This document shows, in pieces, positions 1-7,682 of a stretch of DNA of 64,000 nucleotides. The DNA is from Acidisoma sp. PAMC 29798 (GTDB taxonomy: Bacteria > Pseudomonadota > Alphaproteobacteria > Acetobacterales > Acetobacteraceae): assembly GCF_030252425.1 (NCBI RefSeq), contig NZ_CP126994.1, positions 2,909,001 through 2,973,000 of the forward strand, given 5' to 3'. The notes under the pieces are model-generated. The model was not told the DNA's origin and searched no databases. It saw nothing but the letters and a program-made list of their open reading frames with translations. Position numbers and translations under genes: made by a program. How positions within the stretch are numbered: the first letter of the stretch is position 1; the number at the start of each line of letters is the position of its first letter.

Positions 1-237
1 GAGCAGCGCATTCGCGACATCGCTTATGGGCTTTGGGAGAAGGAAGGGCAGCCTGAGGGCCGGACGGATGAATTCTGGCATCGCGCCGTCGCCATCGCCG
101 AGCAGGAAGACGCCCCCGACCATGAGCCACCGATCACCCCGTCGGAGCCCGACAGCATTGATCAGGACATGGAGCAGAGCTTCCCCGCCAGCGACCCACC
201 GTCGTTCTCGCCGTCTACGGCGGGTGGGAAGGAGTAG
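1..237 (+). CDS. DUF2934 domain protein, 5'-truncated by the window edge
   Basis: An open frame enters from the left edge and stops with TAG at 235-237, giving 78 visible residues. The text begins EQRIRDIAYGLWEKEGQP and continues GRTDEFWHRA. This is the RIR-x-x-AY-x-LWE-x-EG-x-P-x-GR-x-x-EFW signature of DUF2934, a short alphaproteobacterial domain of unknown role. The C-terminus carries SFPASDPPS, a tail often seen in small soluble proteins of this group. The start lies outside the window, so total length is unknown. The acidic, proline-rich middle is probably disordered. No function can be assigned. Confidence 0.75.
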   Translation, partial: EQRIRDIAYGLWEKEGQPEGRTDEFWHRAVAIAEQEDAPDHEPPITPSEPDSIDQDMEQSFPASDPPSFSPSTAGGKE

Positions 238-289
238 GGTTTCCGTCACGCCGGCTGCCGTCGCGGCGGCGCGTTTCCCCCTCATCGTC

Positions 290-363
290 ATCCGCGCAGT
301 TGATGCGCGGATCCATGGGCGCCTCTGACAAGGAAGATGGATCCCCGGATCAAGTCCGGGGAT
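290..363. repeat. Paired 23-bp palindromes (intergenic repeat copy 1)
   Basis: Two 23-nt hairpins lie at 290-312 and 341-363. Each has a 9-bp stem, ATCCGCGCA or ATCCCCGGA with its complement, around a 5-nt loop. Each is framed by GTCATCC or GGATGAC. The stem sequences differ between the two hairpins but base pairing is kept. The spacer includes GGATCCATGGGCGCC, which is also found in copy 2. The element fills most of the gap between the DUF2934 gene and the SDR gene. There is no T-run, so it is not a typical terminator. Confidence 0.8.
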
Positions 364-415
364 GACGGTGTAGGTGGGATTGACGGTGACGAGGATGATG
401 GGGCGCTCGTATCCC

Positions 416-1195
416 TCACATCGTCGCGTTAAAGCCACCACCATCGAGCAGAACATTCTGGCCGACGATGTAGCCGGAGGACGCCGCGCAGAGAAAAGCG
501 CAGGCCTGGCCGAATTCTTCGGGATCGCCGAAACGACCGGCCGGGTGCTGCTTGGCGCGCACCTCCAACTCCTCCTCCACCGACCGACCGGCCTCCTTCG
601 CGGCACCCGCAGCCGTGGTCTTCAGACGATCGGTCAGGAAGGGCCCCGGCAACAGATTGTTGATCGTCACGTTATGCCGCGCCACCTGCCGCGACAGGCC
701 GCCGACAAAACCGGTCAACCCCGCCCGCGCGCCGTTGCTCATGCCGAGCGTCGGGATGGGCGATCTGACTGACGCTGAGGTGATATTGACGATGCGGCCG
801 AAGCGACGACCGATCATACCGTCCACTACCGCCTTCATCATGGCGATCGGGGCGAGCATATTGGCGTCGAGCGCGCGGATCCAATCCTCACGCTCCCAAT
901 CCCGGAAATCGCCGGGCGGCGGCCCGCCCGCGTTGTTGATGAGGATATCGGGCTCGGGACAGGCGGCGAGCGCCGCCGCACGCCCGGCCTCGGTCGCAAT
1001 ATCGCCGGGCGCCTGATGGACGGTCATCCCCGTCTCAGCCGCGATCTCCGCCGCCGTTCGCGTCAGAACGTCCTCGTTGCGGCCCGTGATGGTGACGATG
1101 ACACCCTCCCGCGCCAGCGCCATGGCACTCGCCCGCCCCAGGCCTTTGCTCGCCGCGCAAACAATGGCCCGCCGTCCCGAAATTCCGAGGTCCAT
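416..1195 (-). CDS. SDR family oxidoreductase with non-canonical active site
   Basis: A 259-residue classical-length short-chain dehydrogenase. It has an N-terminal dinucleotide-binding glycine motif (CAASKGLGRASA, residues about 13-24), NNAG near residue 88 and an N-I-T-S-A-S strand carrying the catalytic-type Ser. The usual Tyr-x-x-x-Lys is replaced by S-N-G-A-R, so both the catalytic Tyr and Lys positions are changed. SDR subfamilies with this pattern exist in proteobacteria, often annotated as 3-oxoacyl-ACP reductase homologues, but their chemistry is not settled. The start ATG at 1195 follows a good ribosome site (AGGAGAAGGA). It is divergent from the mannitol-type dehydrogenase, so a sugar or polyol substrate is possible but unproven. 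Confidence 0.85.
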   Translation of the reverse strand: MDLGISGRRAIVCAASKGLGRASAMALAREGVIVTITGRNEDVLTRTAAEIAAETGMTVHQAPGDIATEAGRAAALAACPEPDILINNAGGPPPGDFRDWEREDWIRALDANMLAPIAMMKAVVDGMIGRRFGRIVNITSASVRSPIPTLGMSNGARAGLTGFVGGLSRQVARHNVTINNLLPGPFLTDRLKTTAAGAAKEAGRSVEEELEVRAKQHPAGRFGDPEEFGQACAFLCAASSGYIVGQNVLLDGGGFNATM

Positions 1196-1310
1196 GACGC
1201 GTCCTTCTCCTATCGTCCGACAAACGGTATTGCTGAGGGAACAAGGGTAGGGATGGCGCGCCTGTCAACGGCGCCAGGTCCCGCCCAGATGACAGCAGGG
1301 GAAGCAGGCC

Positions 1311-2792
1311 ATGGTCACACTCAGCAATGCCACGCTCGGCTCACTACCGACGGCGGTCGCAAAGCCGGGCTATGATCGCACGCGCCTGACGCCGGGCATC
1401 GCCCATCTCAGCGTCGGCAACTTCCACCGCGCCCATCAGGCCGTCTACATGGATCACCTGATCGGCATGGGCGGCCATGATGATTGGGCGCTGGTTGGCA
1501 TCGGATTGATGGACGACCCGCGGGAGCGAGCGAAGGCCGAGGCGTTTCCGCAGCAGGACGGCCTCTATACACTCACCGTCTGCCCGCCATCCGCCCCGCC
1601 GGAAGTGGCGGTCATCGGCTCAATTGTCGAATATTTGTTCGCGCCCGCTGATCCGGAAGCCGTGCTCGTCCGCCTTTGCGATCCCGCCATCCGCATCGTG
1701 ACGATGACGCTGACCGAGGGTGGCTACAATATCGACGACGAAACGCATGCGTTTAAACTCGACGCGCCGGACATCGTGCATGACCTCGCGAACCCGACGA
1801 CGCCACGCACCGCCTTCGGCTATGTCGCGGAAGCACTGAGCCGCCGTCGCGCCCAGGGCGTCGCGCCCTTCACAATCCTGTCCTGCGACAACCTTCGCCA
1901 TAACGGCGACGTGGCGAAGACGGCCTATACGAGCTTCGCCCGCGCCCGCGACCCGGAACTCGCGGCCTGGATGGAAGCCGAGATCGACTTCCCCAATAGC
2001 ATGGTGGACCGGATCACCCCCGGCACGACGGACGCAGACCGTGCCCGCCTGAATGAAGCGAGCGGCATCGACGATGCAATTCCGGTGTTCTGCGAGGACT
2101 TCATCCAATGGGTGATGCAGGACAAGTTCCGCTATGGCCGCCCGGCGTTCGAGACGGTCGGGGCGCAGATGACGAATGACGTTTGGGCCTATGAGCAGAT
2201 CAAGCTGCGGATGCTCAATGCGTCCCACTCTATGCTCGGCTTTCCGGGCGTCATCGCCGGCTATCGCCTGGTGCATGAGACGGTGGCCGATCCGCTGATC
2301 CGTGAATTGCTGATGCAGTTCTGGAACAAGGACGTGATCCCGCTGCTGACCGCCCCGCCCGGCATGTCCCTGGAGGCGTATCGCGACAAGCTGCTGGAGC
2401 GGTACCTCAATCCCGCAACACGCGACCAGATGATTCGCATCGCGACCGATGGCGCGTCGCGCATCCCGATTTTCGCGGGCGACACCATCCGCACGCTGAT
2501 CCAGACGAACGGCGACGTGCGACGCGTTGCCTTCCTGCTCGCCGCCTTCGCGCGCTGCCTCGGCGGTGTGGATGACAAGGGCGAGCATTTCGTGACGCCC
2601 GAGCCACGGCTGACCGAGGCCGACCGCGCCACGGCGAAAGACCCGGATCCCGCGAAATTCCTGTCCCTGCCCGTCTTCGCCGGCCTGGGGATGGACACCG
2701 CGCCCGCCTTCCGCGAGGCCTTCCAGGCGGCCCGCCTCTCGATCGCCGAACGCGGCACGCTGGCGACGCTGAAGGATATTCTGGCGTCCTAA
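1311..2792 (+). CDS. Mannitol 2-dehydrogenase / fructuronate reductase family
   Basis: A 493-residue long-chain polyol dehydrogenase, the normal length for mannitol 2-dehydrogenase and D-arabinitol dehydrogenase. The N-terminal Rossmann region carries H-L-S-V-G-N-F-H-R-A-H. The C-terminal domain holds the family active-site pattern K-x-x-x-x-N-x-x-H (KLRMLNASH, residues about 302-310), whose Lys is the general base. It would oxidise a polyol (mannitol, arabinitol, sorbitol) to its ketose with NAD, or reduce a hexuronate. The start at 1311 has AGGGGAAG just upstream. The ketose 3-epimerase follows 67 bp downstream in the same direction. The two fit a polyol-to-ketose route that could feed the xylulokinase at 11.7 kb, although no sugar transporter is adjacent. 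Confidence 0.85.
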   Translation: MVTLSNATLGSLPTAVAKPGYDRTRLTPGIAHLSVGNFHRAHQAVYMDHLIGMGGHDDWALVGIGLMDDPRERAKAEAFPQQDGLYTLTVCPPSAPPEVAVIGSIVEYLFAPADPEAVLVRLCDPAIRIVTMTLTEGGYNIDDETHAFKLDAPDIVHDLANPTTPRTAFGYVAEALSRRRAQGVAPFTILSCDNLRHNGDVAKTAYTSFARARDPELAAWMEAEIDFPNSMVDRITPGTTDADRARLNEASGIDDAIPVFCEDFIQWVMQDKFRYGRPAFETVGAQMTNDVWAYEQIKLRMLNASHSMLGFPGVIAGYRLVHETVADPLIRELLMQFWNKDVIPLLTAPPGMSLEAYRDKLLERYLNPATRDQMIRIATDGASRIPIFAGDTIRTLIQTNGDVRRVAFLLAAFARCLGGVDDKGEHFVTPEPRLTEADRATAKDPDPAKFLSLPVFAGLGMDTAPAFREAFQAARLSIAERGTLATLKDILAS

Positions 2793-2859
2793 GGCGCTTG
2801 TATGGCGGAAAGGCGCAGCGTATTCCGCCAGCCACGTCAAAGCTAAGGGGAGTACAGTG

Positions 2860-3744
2860 ATGAACCCAATGGGCATCCACGCCTTCGTCTGGTCCGCCGG
2901 CTCAACGCCGGAGGATCTCAGCCGCGCGCTCGATCATTCATCGGCGCTTGGCTACAGCCTGATCGAATTTCCGCGCCTCGATCCGAAAAAGTTCGATGTG
3001 CCAGCCTTCGCGCAGAGCCTGAAGGCCGTGACTATGGGCATTGCCGTCACGATGGGCTTGCAGCCCTCAGCGGATATTTCGAGCGAGGATGCGGCCGTGG
3101 TCGCGACCGGCGAACAGGTATTGCGCGAAGCGGTGTCCGTCGCGCGGGATCTGGGTGCGCAAAAACTCGGCGGCATCCTGTTCTCTGCCCACGACAAATA
3201 CATGACGATGCCGACGGCGCGCGGCCGGCAGAACAGCATCGACACGCTCCGGAAAGTGGCCCGCTATGGCGCTGAGGCCGGCGTGACCATCAACCTCGAA
3301 ATCGTCAATCGCTTCGAGAGCAATCTCCTTAATACGACGGCACAGGGATTGGCGTTCATCGCCGATATCGGCGAGCCGAACGTCTATTTGCATCTCGACA
3401 CCTTCCACATGAATATCGAGGAAGCGAACCCGGCCGATGCCATTCGCGCGGCGGGCGACCGGCTGGGCTATTTCCATGTGGGTGAGAGCAACCGTGGTTT
3501 TCTCGGCGCCGGCACGATCGATTATGCGCCGATCTTCGATGCGCTGCTCGACAATGGCTATGCCGATACGATCACCTTCGAATCCTTCTCCTCCGCCGTT
3601 GTGGATAAAGACCTGTCGATCATCACCGGCATCTGGCGGAACACCTGGGACGATAATGTGGCGCTGGCGCGCCATGCGAAGGCATTCATCCAGGACCAGA
3701 TGGACAGCGCCGCCCGCCGTCGACGGATTACGCGCACGCCGTGA
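2860..3744 (+). CDS. Sugar phosphate isomerase/epimerase (D-tagatose/D-psicose 3-epimerase-like)
   Basis: A 294-residue TIM-barrel protein of the xylose-isomerase-like superfamily. Metal-site residues typical of ketose 3-epimerases are visible: Glu in LEIVNRFE, Asp and His in HLDTFHMNIEE, His and Glu in FHVGESNRG, and Glu in ITFESF. The pattern GESNRGFLGAGTIDY is characteristic of D-psicose/D-tagatose 3-epimerases. I prefer the ATG at 2860, which has AAGGGGAG at 2845-2852, over the GTG one codon earlier. It lies downstream of the polyol dehydrogenase and probably shares its mRNA. The likely role is C3 epimerisation of a ketohexose or ketopentose in the cytoplasm; the exact sugar cannot be read from sequence. 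Confidence 0.85.
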   Translation: MNPMGIHAFVWSAGSTPEDLSRALDHSSALGYSLIEFPRLDPKKFDVPAFAQSLKAVTMGIAVTMGLQPSADISSEDAAVVATGEQVLREAVSVARDLGAQKLGGILFSAHDKYMTMPTARGRQNSIDTLRKVARYGAEAGVTINLEIVNRFESNLLNTTAQGLAFIADIGEPNVYLHLDTFHMNIEEANPADAIRAAGDRLGYFHVGESNRGFLGAGTIDYAPIFDALLDNGYADTITFESFSSAVVDKDLSIITGIWRNTWDDNVALARHAKAFIQDQMDSAARRRRITRTP

Positions 3745-3775
3745 GGGTGAAGTCGGCCAAGGTTAGTACTCCGTC

Positions 3776-3837
3776 ATCCCCGGACTTGATCCGGGGATCC
3801 ATGGGCGCCCCTGGATCCACGGGTCAAGCCCGTGGAT
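3776..3837. repeat. Paired 23-bp palindromes (intergenic repeat copy 2)
   Basis: Two 23-nt hairpins at 3776-3798 and 3815-3837 again have 9-bp stems beginning ATCCCCGGA and ATCCACGGG. The loops are CTTGA or TCAAG type, and GTCATCC and GGATGAC flank the element. The spacer between them starts CCATGGGCGCC, as in copy 1. The element sits between the convergent epimerase and repeat-protein genes. Confidence 0.85.
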
Positions 3838-3891
3838 GACGAAGGCTGGGTGAGTGGCCGCCTAGTCCAATTCGGCGGGTGACGATTTTGT

Positions 3892-5640
3892 CTAAGCCGA
3901 CGTGTACGAAATCAGCGTACCTCCATGCCCGTCACTGGCCGTGGCAAATCCGTTCAGCACATAGCTGCCACCGAGCGTGACCGTCGCGCTGTCGGTCGCA
4001 TTCGCGACGGTCAGCGTGGCGGATGTATCGAACGCCGTAGTGACCAGCTTCTGGACGGTCGCATTGGCGAGATCAACGATATCGATGCTCGCGGTGCCGC
4101 CGAGTTTGGTGACCACGTCACCCGCCAGGCCCGCCGCCGTGCCTGCGACGGTGATGAATCGCGCAGACCCCAAACTGAGATTCGTCGCGGCATCCAATGT
4201 GACGGTGACATGCGCGTCTGAGGAGTCGAGCGTCGCTGTTCCGCCAGTCGTGATTTCCATTGTGACCGGGCTTGCGGTCGTGCCTTGGACCAATTGCCCG
4301 GCCTGCGCCACCGTGACCTTCACGCCCGCGCTGACGGCCGGATCCGTGATCACGGTTCCCCCTGCCGAATCCGCGGATAGCGAGAGGTTCCGCGTCACAT
4401 AGACGCCCAGTAGGGATACGCTGGTCGTCTGGCCGCCGTTCGTCAGGGTCAGTATGCCGCTTGTCTTGGTCGCCGCTTCCGTAAAGGTGCGTGTTTCGGA
4501 CACGCTGTATGCGAAGGCACCGAGGTCGATCGATGCACCACCTGCGAGGGTTACGCCACCGCTTATTACGGCACCCGAAACGGCAGACAGCACGCCACCG
4601 CTGTTCACGGCCGTGGCGATGGCTGTGCCGCCGGAGGAAACAGTCTCGGTGGCGCCACACTCAAGCGTCACGCCACTCGTGGTGCCTTGGTCCAGGATGA
4701 CGCCCCCGCTGCTGACGATGCCGCCGCTGGCGAAACCACCTGACAGAACGCTCAGCAGGCCGGCGGCGCTGACGATTGCGGAAACGGCCCTGCCGCCCGT
4801 GTAGAGATCGAGCGTGCCGCTCGCCAACACCGTCGTGCCCACGGCGGCGCCCCCTGCCATCACAACTTCCGCGGTGCCGCTCGTGACCGCCGTGCCACGC
4901 GCCGTGGCCGCCAAGATGGTCGCGCCCGCCCCCGGCTGGAGCAGCACCACCCCGGTCGAGATCCGATGTCCGCCGGCCGCGACGGTCACCGCGGAGGCAG
5001 CGGCCCCGGTGGGTGCGATGAGGGCGCCGCCGCTTTGGATGGTGACGCCACTGACGCTCGCTCCGCTGAAGACCAGCGCCGTGCCGCCGCTGGCAATCGT
5101 GGTGCCAACCGCCGTGGTGCCGCTGCTGAGCGTGACCATCGCGCCCATGCTGATGATCGTGCCGGATGCGGTGCCGCCTGCCCGCAACAGCAGGGCGCCG
5201 TCACTGACCATGGTGCCCACAGCCTTGCCGCCAAACTGAACCACCAAAGTGCCTGGTGCCGCGGCGGCGCCGCCGCCCAAGACAGTTCCACTGGCAACAC
5301 CGCCGGCATAGACGAAGCCGATACCGCCGGCGCTGATGGTGGTGCCGGTTGCCGTGGCGTGAGACTCGATGATGGCCTCGCCGCCCGCGCTCAAAACCGT
5401 GCCGACCGCCCGTCCGGCTGAATAGACGTAAAGCAGGCCGGCATCGGCCGCCGCACTCGCGACGCCGCCGCCAAAGACCTCTAAACTGCCGCCACTGAGC
5501 ACGCTGCTGACCGCTGTTCCACCGGACAGCACCTCCTGAGTGCTTCCCGAACTGATGATACTGCCGCTCACGATTTGTCCGGAACTCACGGTCGTTGTTG
5601 CGGTCACGCCCCCGCCACTGCGCACTTGAGTCACTGACAT
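3892..5640 (-). CDS. AIDA-type repeat surface protein without visible beta-barrel
   Basis: A 582-residue protein built almost wholly from degenerate repeats of about 19-20 residues, rich in Gly, Ser, Thr, Ala and Val (pattern G-G-x-A-x-G-T-x-V-x-x-G-G). These resemble the beta-helical passenger repeats of AIDA/autotransporter adhesins. No Sec signal is evident at the start (MSVTQVRSGGG), and there is no autotransporter barrel ending in an aromatic residue. The last ~100 residues hold a different module ending DGHGGTLISYTSA, a C-terminal form seen on other repeat proteins of this group and possibly an export or anchoring signal. The repeats make the gene a natural site for copy-number change. 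A role in adhesion or surface-layer formation is inference. Confidence 0.75.
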   Translation of the reverse strand: MSVTQVRSGGGVTATTTVSSGQIVSGSIISSGSTQEVLSGGTAVSSVLSGGSLEVFGGGVASAAADAGLLYVYSAGRAVGTVLSAGGEAIIESHATATGTTISAGGIGFVYAGGVASGTVLGGGAAAAPGTLVVQFGGKAVGTMVSDGALLLRAGGTASGTIISMGAMVTLSSGTTAVGTTIASGGTALVFSGASVSGVTIQSGGALIAPTGAAASAVTVAAGGHRISTGVVLLQPGAGATILAATARGTAVTSGTAEVVMAGGAAVGTTVLASGTLDLYTGGRAVSAIVSAAGLLSVLSGGFASGGIVSSGGVILDQGTTSGVTLECGATETVSSGGTAIATAVNSGGVLSAVSGAVISGGVTLAGGASIDLGAFAYSVSETRTFTEAATKTSGILTLTNGGQTTSVSLLGVYVTRNLSLSADSAGGTVITDPAVSAGVKVTVAQAGQLVQGTTASPVTMEITTGGTATLDSSDAHVTVTLDAATNLSLGSARFITVAGTAAGLAGDVVTKLGGTASIDIVDLANATVQKLVTTAFDTSATLTVANATDSATVTLGGSYVLNGFATASDGHGGTLISYTSA

Positions 5641-5716
5641 GGGGCGTTACCTTATCGACACCGCCTTTTATGCGGGCGAATTCGTTATCAAATTGATACC
5701 TTTTTTGACTGTGTCC

Positions 5717-6679
5717 TCACCCGGCCCGGGTCATCACAACGCGGGTGGCCTGCGGGTTGGCGCCGAATCGACGCCGAAAGGCGCGCGCGAAGGCAGAGGC
5801 TGAGCCGAAGCCACAGGCCGTCGCGACGACCGCAACCGTATGCGCCGTCTGTTCCAGCATGCGTTTCGACGCTGACAAACGCAGATCGAGGTAAAACGCA
5901 TGGGGCGACTGCCCCAGCTGCGTGCGGAACCGCGCTTGCAAGGTGCGCGGCAGAATGCCCGCGCGCGCCGCCAGAGCGGGCACCGTCAGCGGCTCCTCCA
6001 GATGGCTTTCCATGGCGCGAATGACGGTGGCGAGCGCCGGATCCGTCACCGCCAGTCGGCCGAGGGAGACGACGGGCTGCGGCGCCGTCGCAGGCATTTG
6101 CTGGTCATAGATGAAGACGCTGGCGACGTTGAGCGCGAGCGGCAGGCCGTGCTGGGCGCGGATCATCGCCAGCATCATGTCCAAAGCCGGCGCGGCGCCA
6201 CCCGCCGTCCATCGCGCGCGATCCATCACGAACCGATCGGCCACCACCGCGATCTTGGGAAATGTTGCGGTGAATTCCTCCAGATCCTCCCAATGCGTCG
6301 TGGCGCTGTAACCGTCCAACAGCCCGGCCCGTGCGAGAACCCAGGACCCGGCCTCAACACCCGCAAGGGAAATCCGGCGCCGCGCCACACGGCGCAGAGC
6401 CCCGGCGAGCCGCCGATCGATGCTCTGCGCATTGAAGGCCGCGACCACGAAGAGCGCATTCCGCGCCGCATCGGGATCGAACCGGCCGTTCATGGCGACG
6501 GTGATGCCCGAACTGCTCGACGGGGCCTCATCAGACCAGGAGAGCAGGCGCCAGCGATACAGCGTTTGCGCTGCCACGCGGTTGGCGGCGCGCAGCGGCT
6601 CGATCGTCGCGGCGAGGGACATCATGGAGAACTGGTCGAGCACGAGCACATCAATGACGGCCGGCGGCGTCTCGGCCAT
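5717..6679 (-). CDS. GlxA/AraC-family transcriptional regulator, CdhR-like
   Basis: A 320-residue regulator with an N-terminal DJ-1/PfpI (class I amidotransferase-like) sensor domain at about residues 8-180 and a C-terminal AraC-type double helix-turn-helix at about 215-315. The latter includes AVVATACGFGSASAFARAFRRR-type sequence. This architecture is that of CdhR and GbdR, activators of carnitine and glycine-betaine catabolism in Pseudomonas. It is divergent from the BKACE gene with 91 bp between the start codons, the usual place for an activator's target promoter. The start at 6679 has TAGGAGAAGA upstream. I infer that it activates the carnitine operon in response to carnitine or a breakdown product. 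Confidence 0.85.
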   Translation of the reverse strand: MAETPPAVIDVLVLDQFSMMSLAATIEPLRAANRVAAQTLYRWRLLSWSDEAPSSSSGITVAMNGRFDPDAARNALFVVAAFNAQSIDRRLAGALRRVARRRISLAGVEAGSWVLARAGLLDGYSATTHWEDLEEFTATFPKIAVVADRFVMDRARWTAGGAAPALDMMLAMIRAQHGLPLALNVASVFIYDQQMPATAPQPVVSLGRLAVTDPALATVIRAMESHLEEPLTVPALAARAGILPRTLQARFRTQLGQSPHAFYLDLRLSASKRMLEQTAHTVAVVATACGFGSASAFARAFRRRFGANPQATRVVMTRAG

Positions 6680-6770
6680 GTCTTCTCCTATTTAGTATTG
6701 CCCTCTTCGCAAAACGTATAGCAGCGCGCGGCGAAGCGCGCCACGCTGCGCCACCAGCGGGAGCCCGGCC

Positions 6771-7682
6771 ATGAACTTCGACGCCTTCATCACCTGCGCC
6801 GTCACCGGCGTCGGCGCCTCGACGGATAAGAATCCGCATGTGCCCGTGAAGCCGGAGCAGATTGCGGCATCGGCGATCGCGGCCGCGCAGGCCGGCGCCG
6901 CCATCGCCCATCTTCACGTCCGCGATCCTGCGACCGGCCAAGGCTCGCGCGACGTGGATCTCTATGCCGAAGTGGTGCGGCGCATCCGCGCATCCGACAC
7001 CGATATCATCATCAACCTCACCGCCGGCATGGGCGGCGACCTTGTGCTCGGCGGCGTGGAGAGCCCGCTGCCGCTGAATGCGCGCGGCACCGACATGGTC
7101 GGCGCGGAGGAGCGGCTGGCGCATGTCTCGGCCTTGCTGCCGGAAATCTGCACGCTCGATTGCGGATCGATGAACTTCGCCGAGGGCGACTACGTGATGA
7201 CGAACACGCCCGGCATGCTGCGTGCCATGGCGAAGCGCGTGCAGGCGCTGGGCGTGCGGCCTGAGATCGAGGTCTTCGACACCGGCCATCTGGTGCTGTG
7301 CAAGCAGTTGATCCGCGAAGGACTGATCGACGATCCCGTGATGATCCAGCTTTGTATGGGCATCCCTTACGGCGCGCCGGACGATCCGCAGACGCTGATG
7401 GCCATGGTCAATAACCTGCCGCCCGGGGCGGTGCATTCCGCCTTTTCCATCGGGCGGATGCAACTGCCCTTCGTCGCCATGGCACTGCTGTCGGGCGGCA
7501 ATATTCGTGTCGGCCTCGAAGACAATATCTGGCTATCGCGCGGCGTGCCGGCGACCAACGCACAATTGGTGGAACGCGCCGTGACGACTGCGACCAGCAT
7601 GGGTGCGCGCATCCTGGGCCCTGAGGAGGTGCGCGCGAAGCTGAAGCTGGAACGCCGCATCTCCGAGGGACTTCTGGCATGA
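6771..7682 (+). CDS. BKACE family beta-keto acid cleavage enzyme (dehydrocarnitine cleavage)
   Basis: A 303-residue DUF849/BKACE enzyme. These zinc enzymes condense a beta-keto acid with acetyl-CoA, releasing acetoacetate and a new CoA ester. Family marks include HLHVRDP near residue 46 with the metal-binding histidines, a conserved glycine-rich NLTAGMGG, and GLEDNIWL with the conserved Glu near the C-terminus. The start follows GGGAGCCCGGCC. Its stop overlaps the next gene's start (ATGA), so the two are translationally coupled. With a carnitine dehydrogenase as partner, the natural substrate should be 3-dehydrocarnitine, giving betainyl-CoA plus acetoacetate (the cdhC role). Substrate choice is inferred from context. 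Confidence 0.9.
   Translation: MNFDAFITCAVTGVGASTDKNPHVPVKPEQIAASAIAAAQAGAAIAHLHVRDPATGQGSRDVDLYAEVVRRIRASDTDIIINLTAGMGGDLVLGGVESPLPLNARGTDMVGAEERLAHVSALLPEICTLDCGSMNFAEGDYVMTNTPGMLRAMAKRVQALGVRPEIEVFDTGHLVLCKQLIREGLIDDPVMIQLCMGIPYGAPDDPQTLMAMVNNLPPGAVHSAFSIGRMQLPFVAMALLSGGNIRVGLEDNIWLSRGVPATNAQLVERAVTTATSMGARILGPEEVRAKLKLERRISEGLLA

Noticed and set aside
290-363. Paired palindromes read as intrinsic terminators or attachment sites
   Set aside because: No T-runs follow the hairpins, the element is repeated at three loci with a fixed two-hairpin layout, and no integrase or tRNA is near.
1620-2876. 418-codon open frame antisense to the mannitol-type dehydrogenase
   Set aside because: Same reason: the opposite strand has a complete enzyme with catalytic motif and good ribosome site. 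The antisense product has no recognisable fold.
3892-5640. Repeats in the AIDA-type gene as a possible CRISPR array or satellite
   Set aside because: The repeats are in frame, protein-level and degenerate at DNA level. There are no uniform repeat-spacer units and no cas genes.
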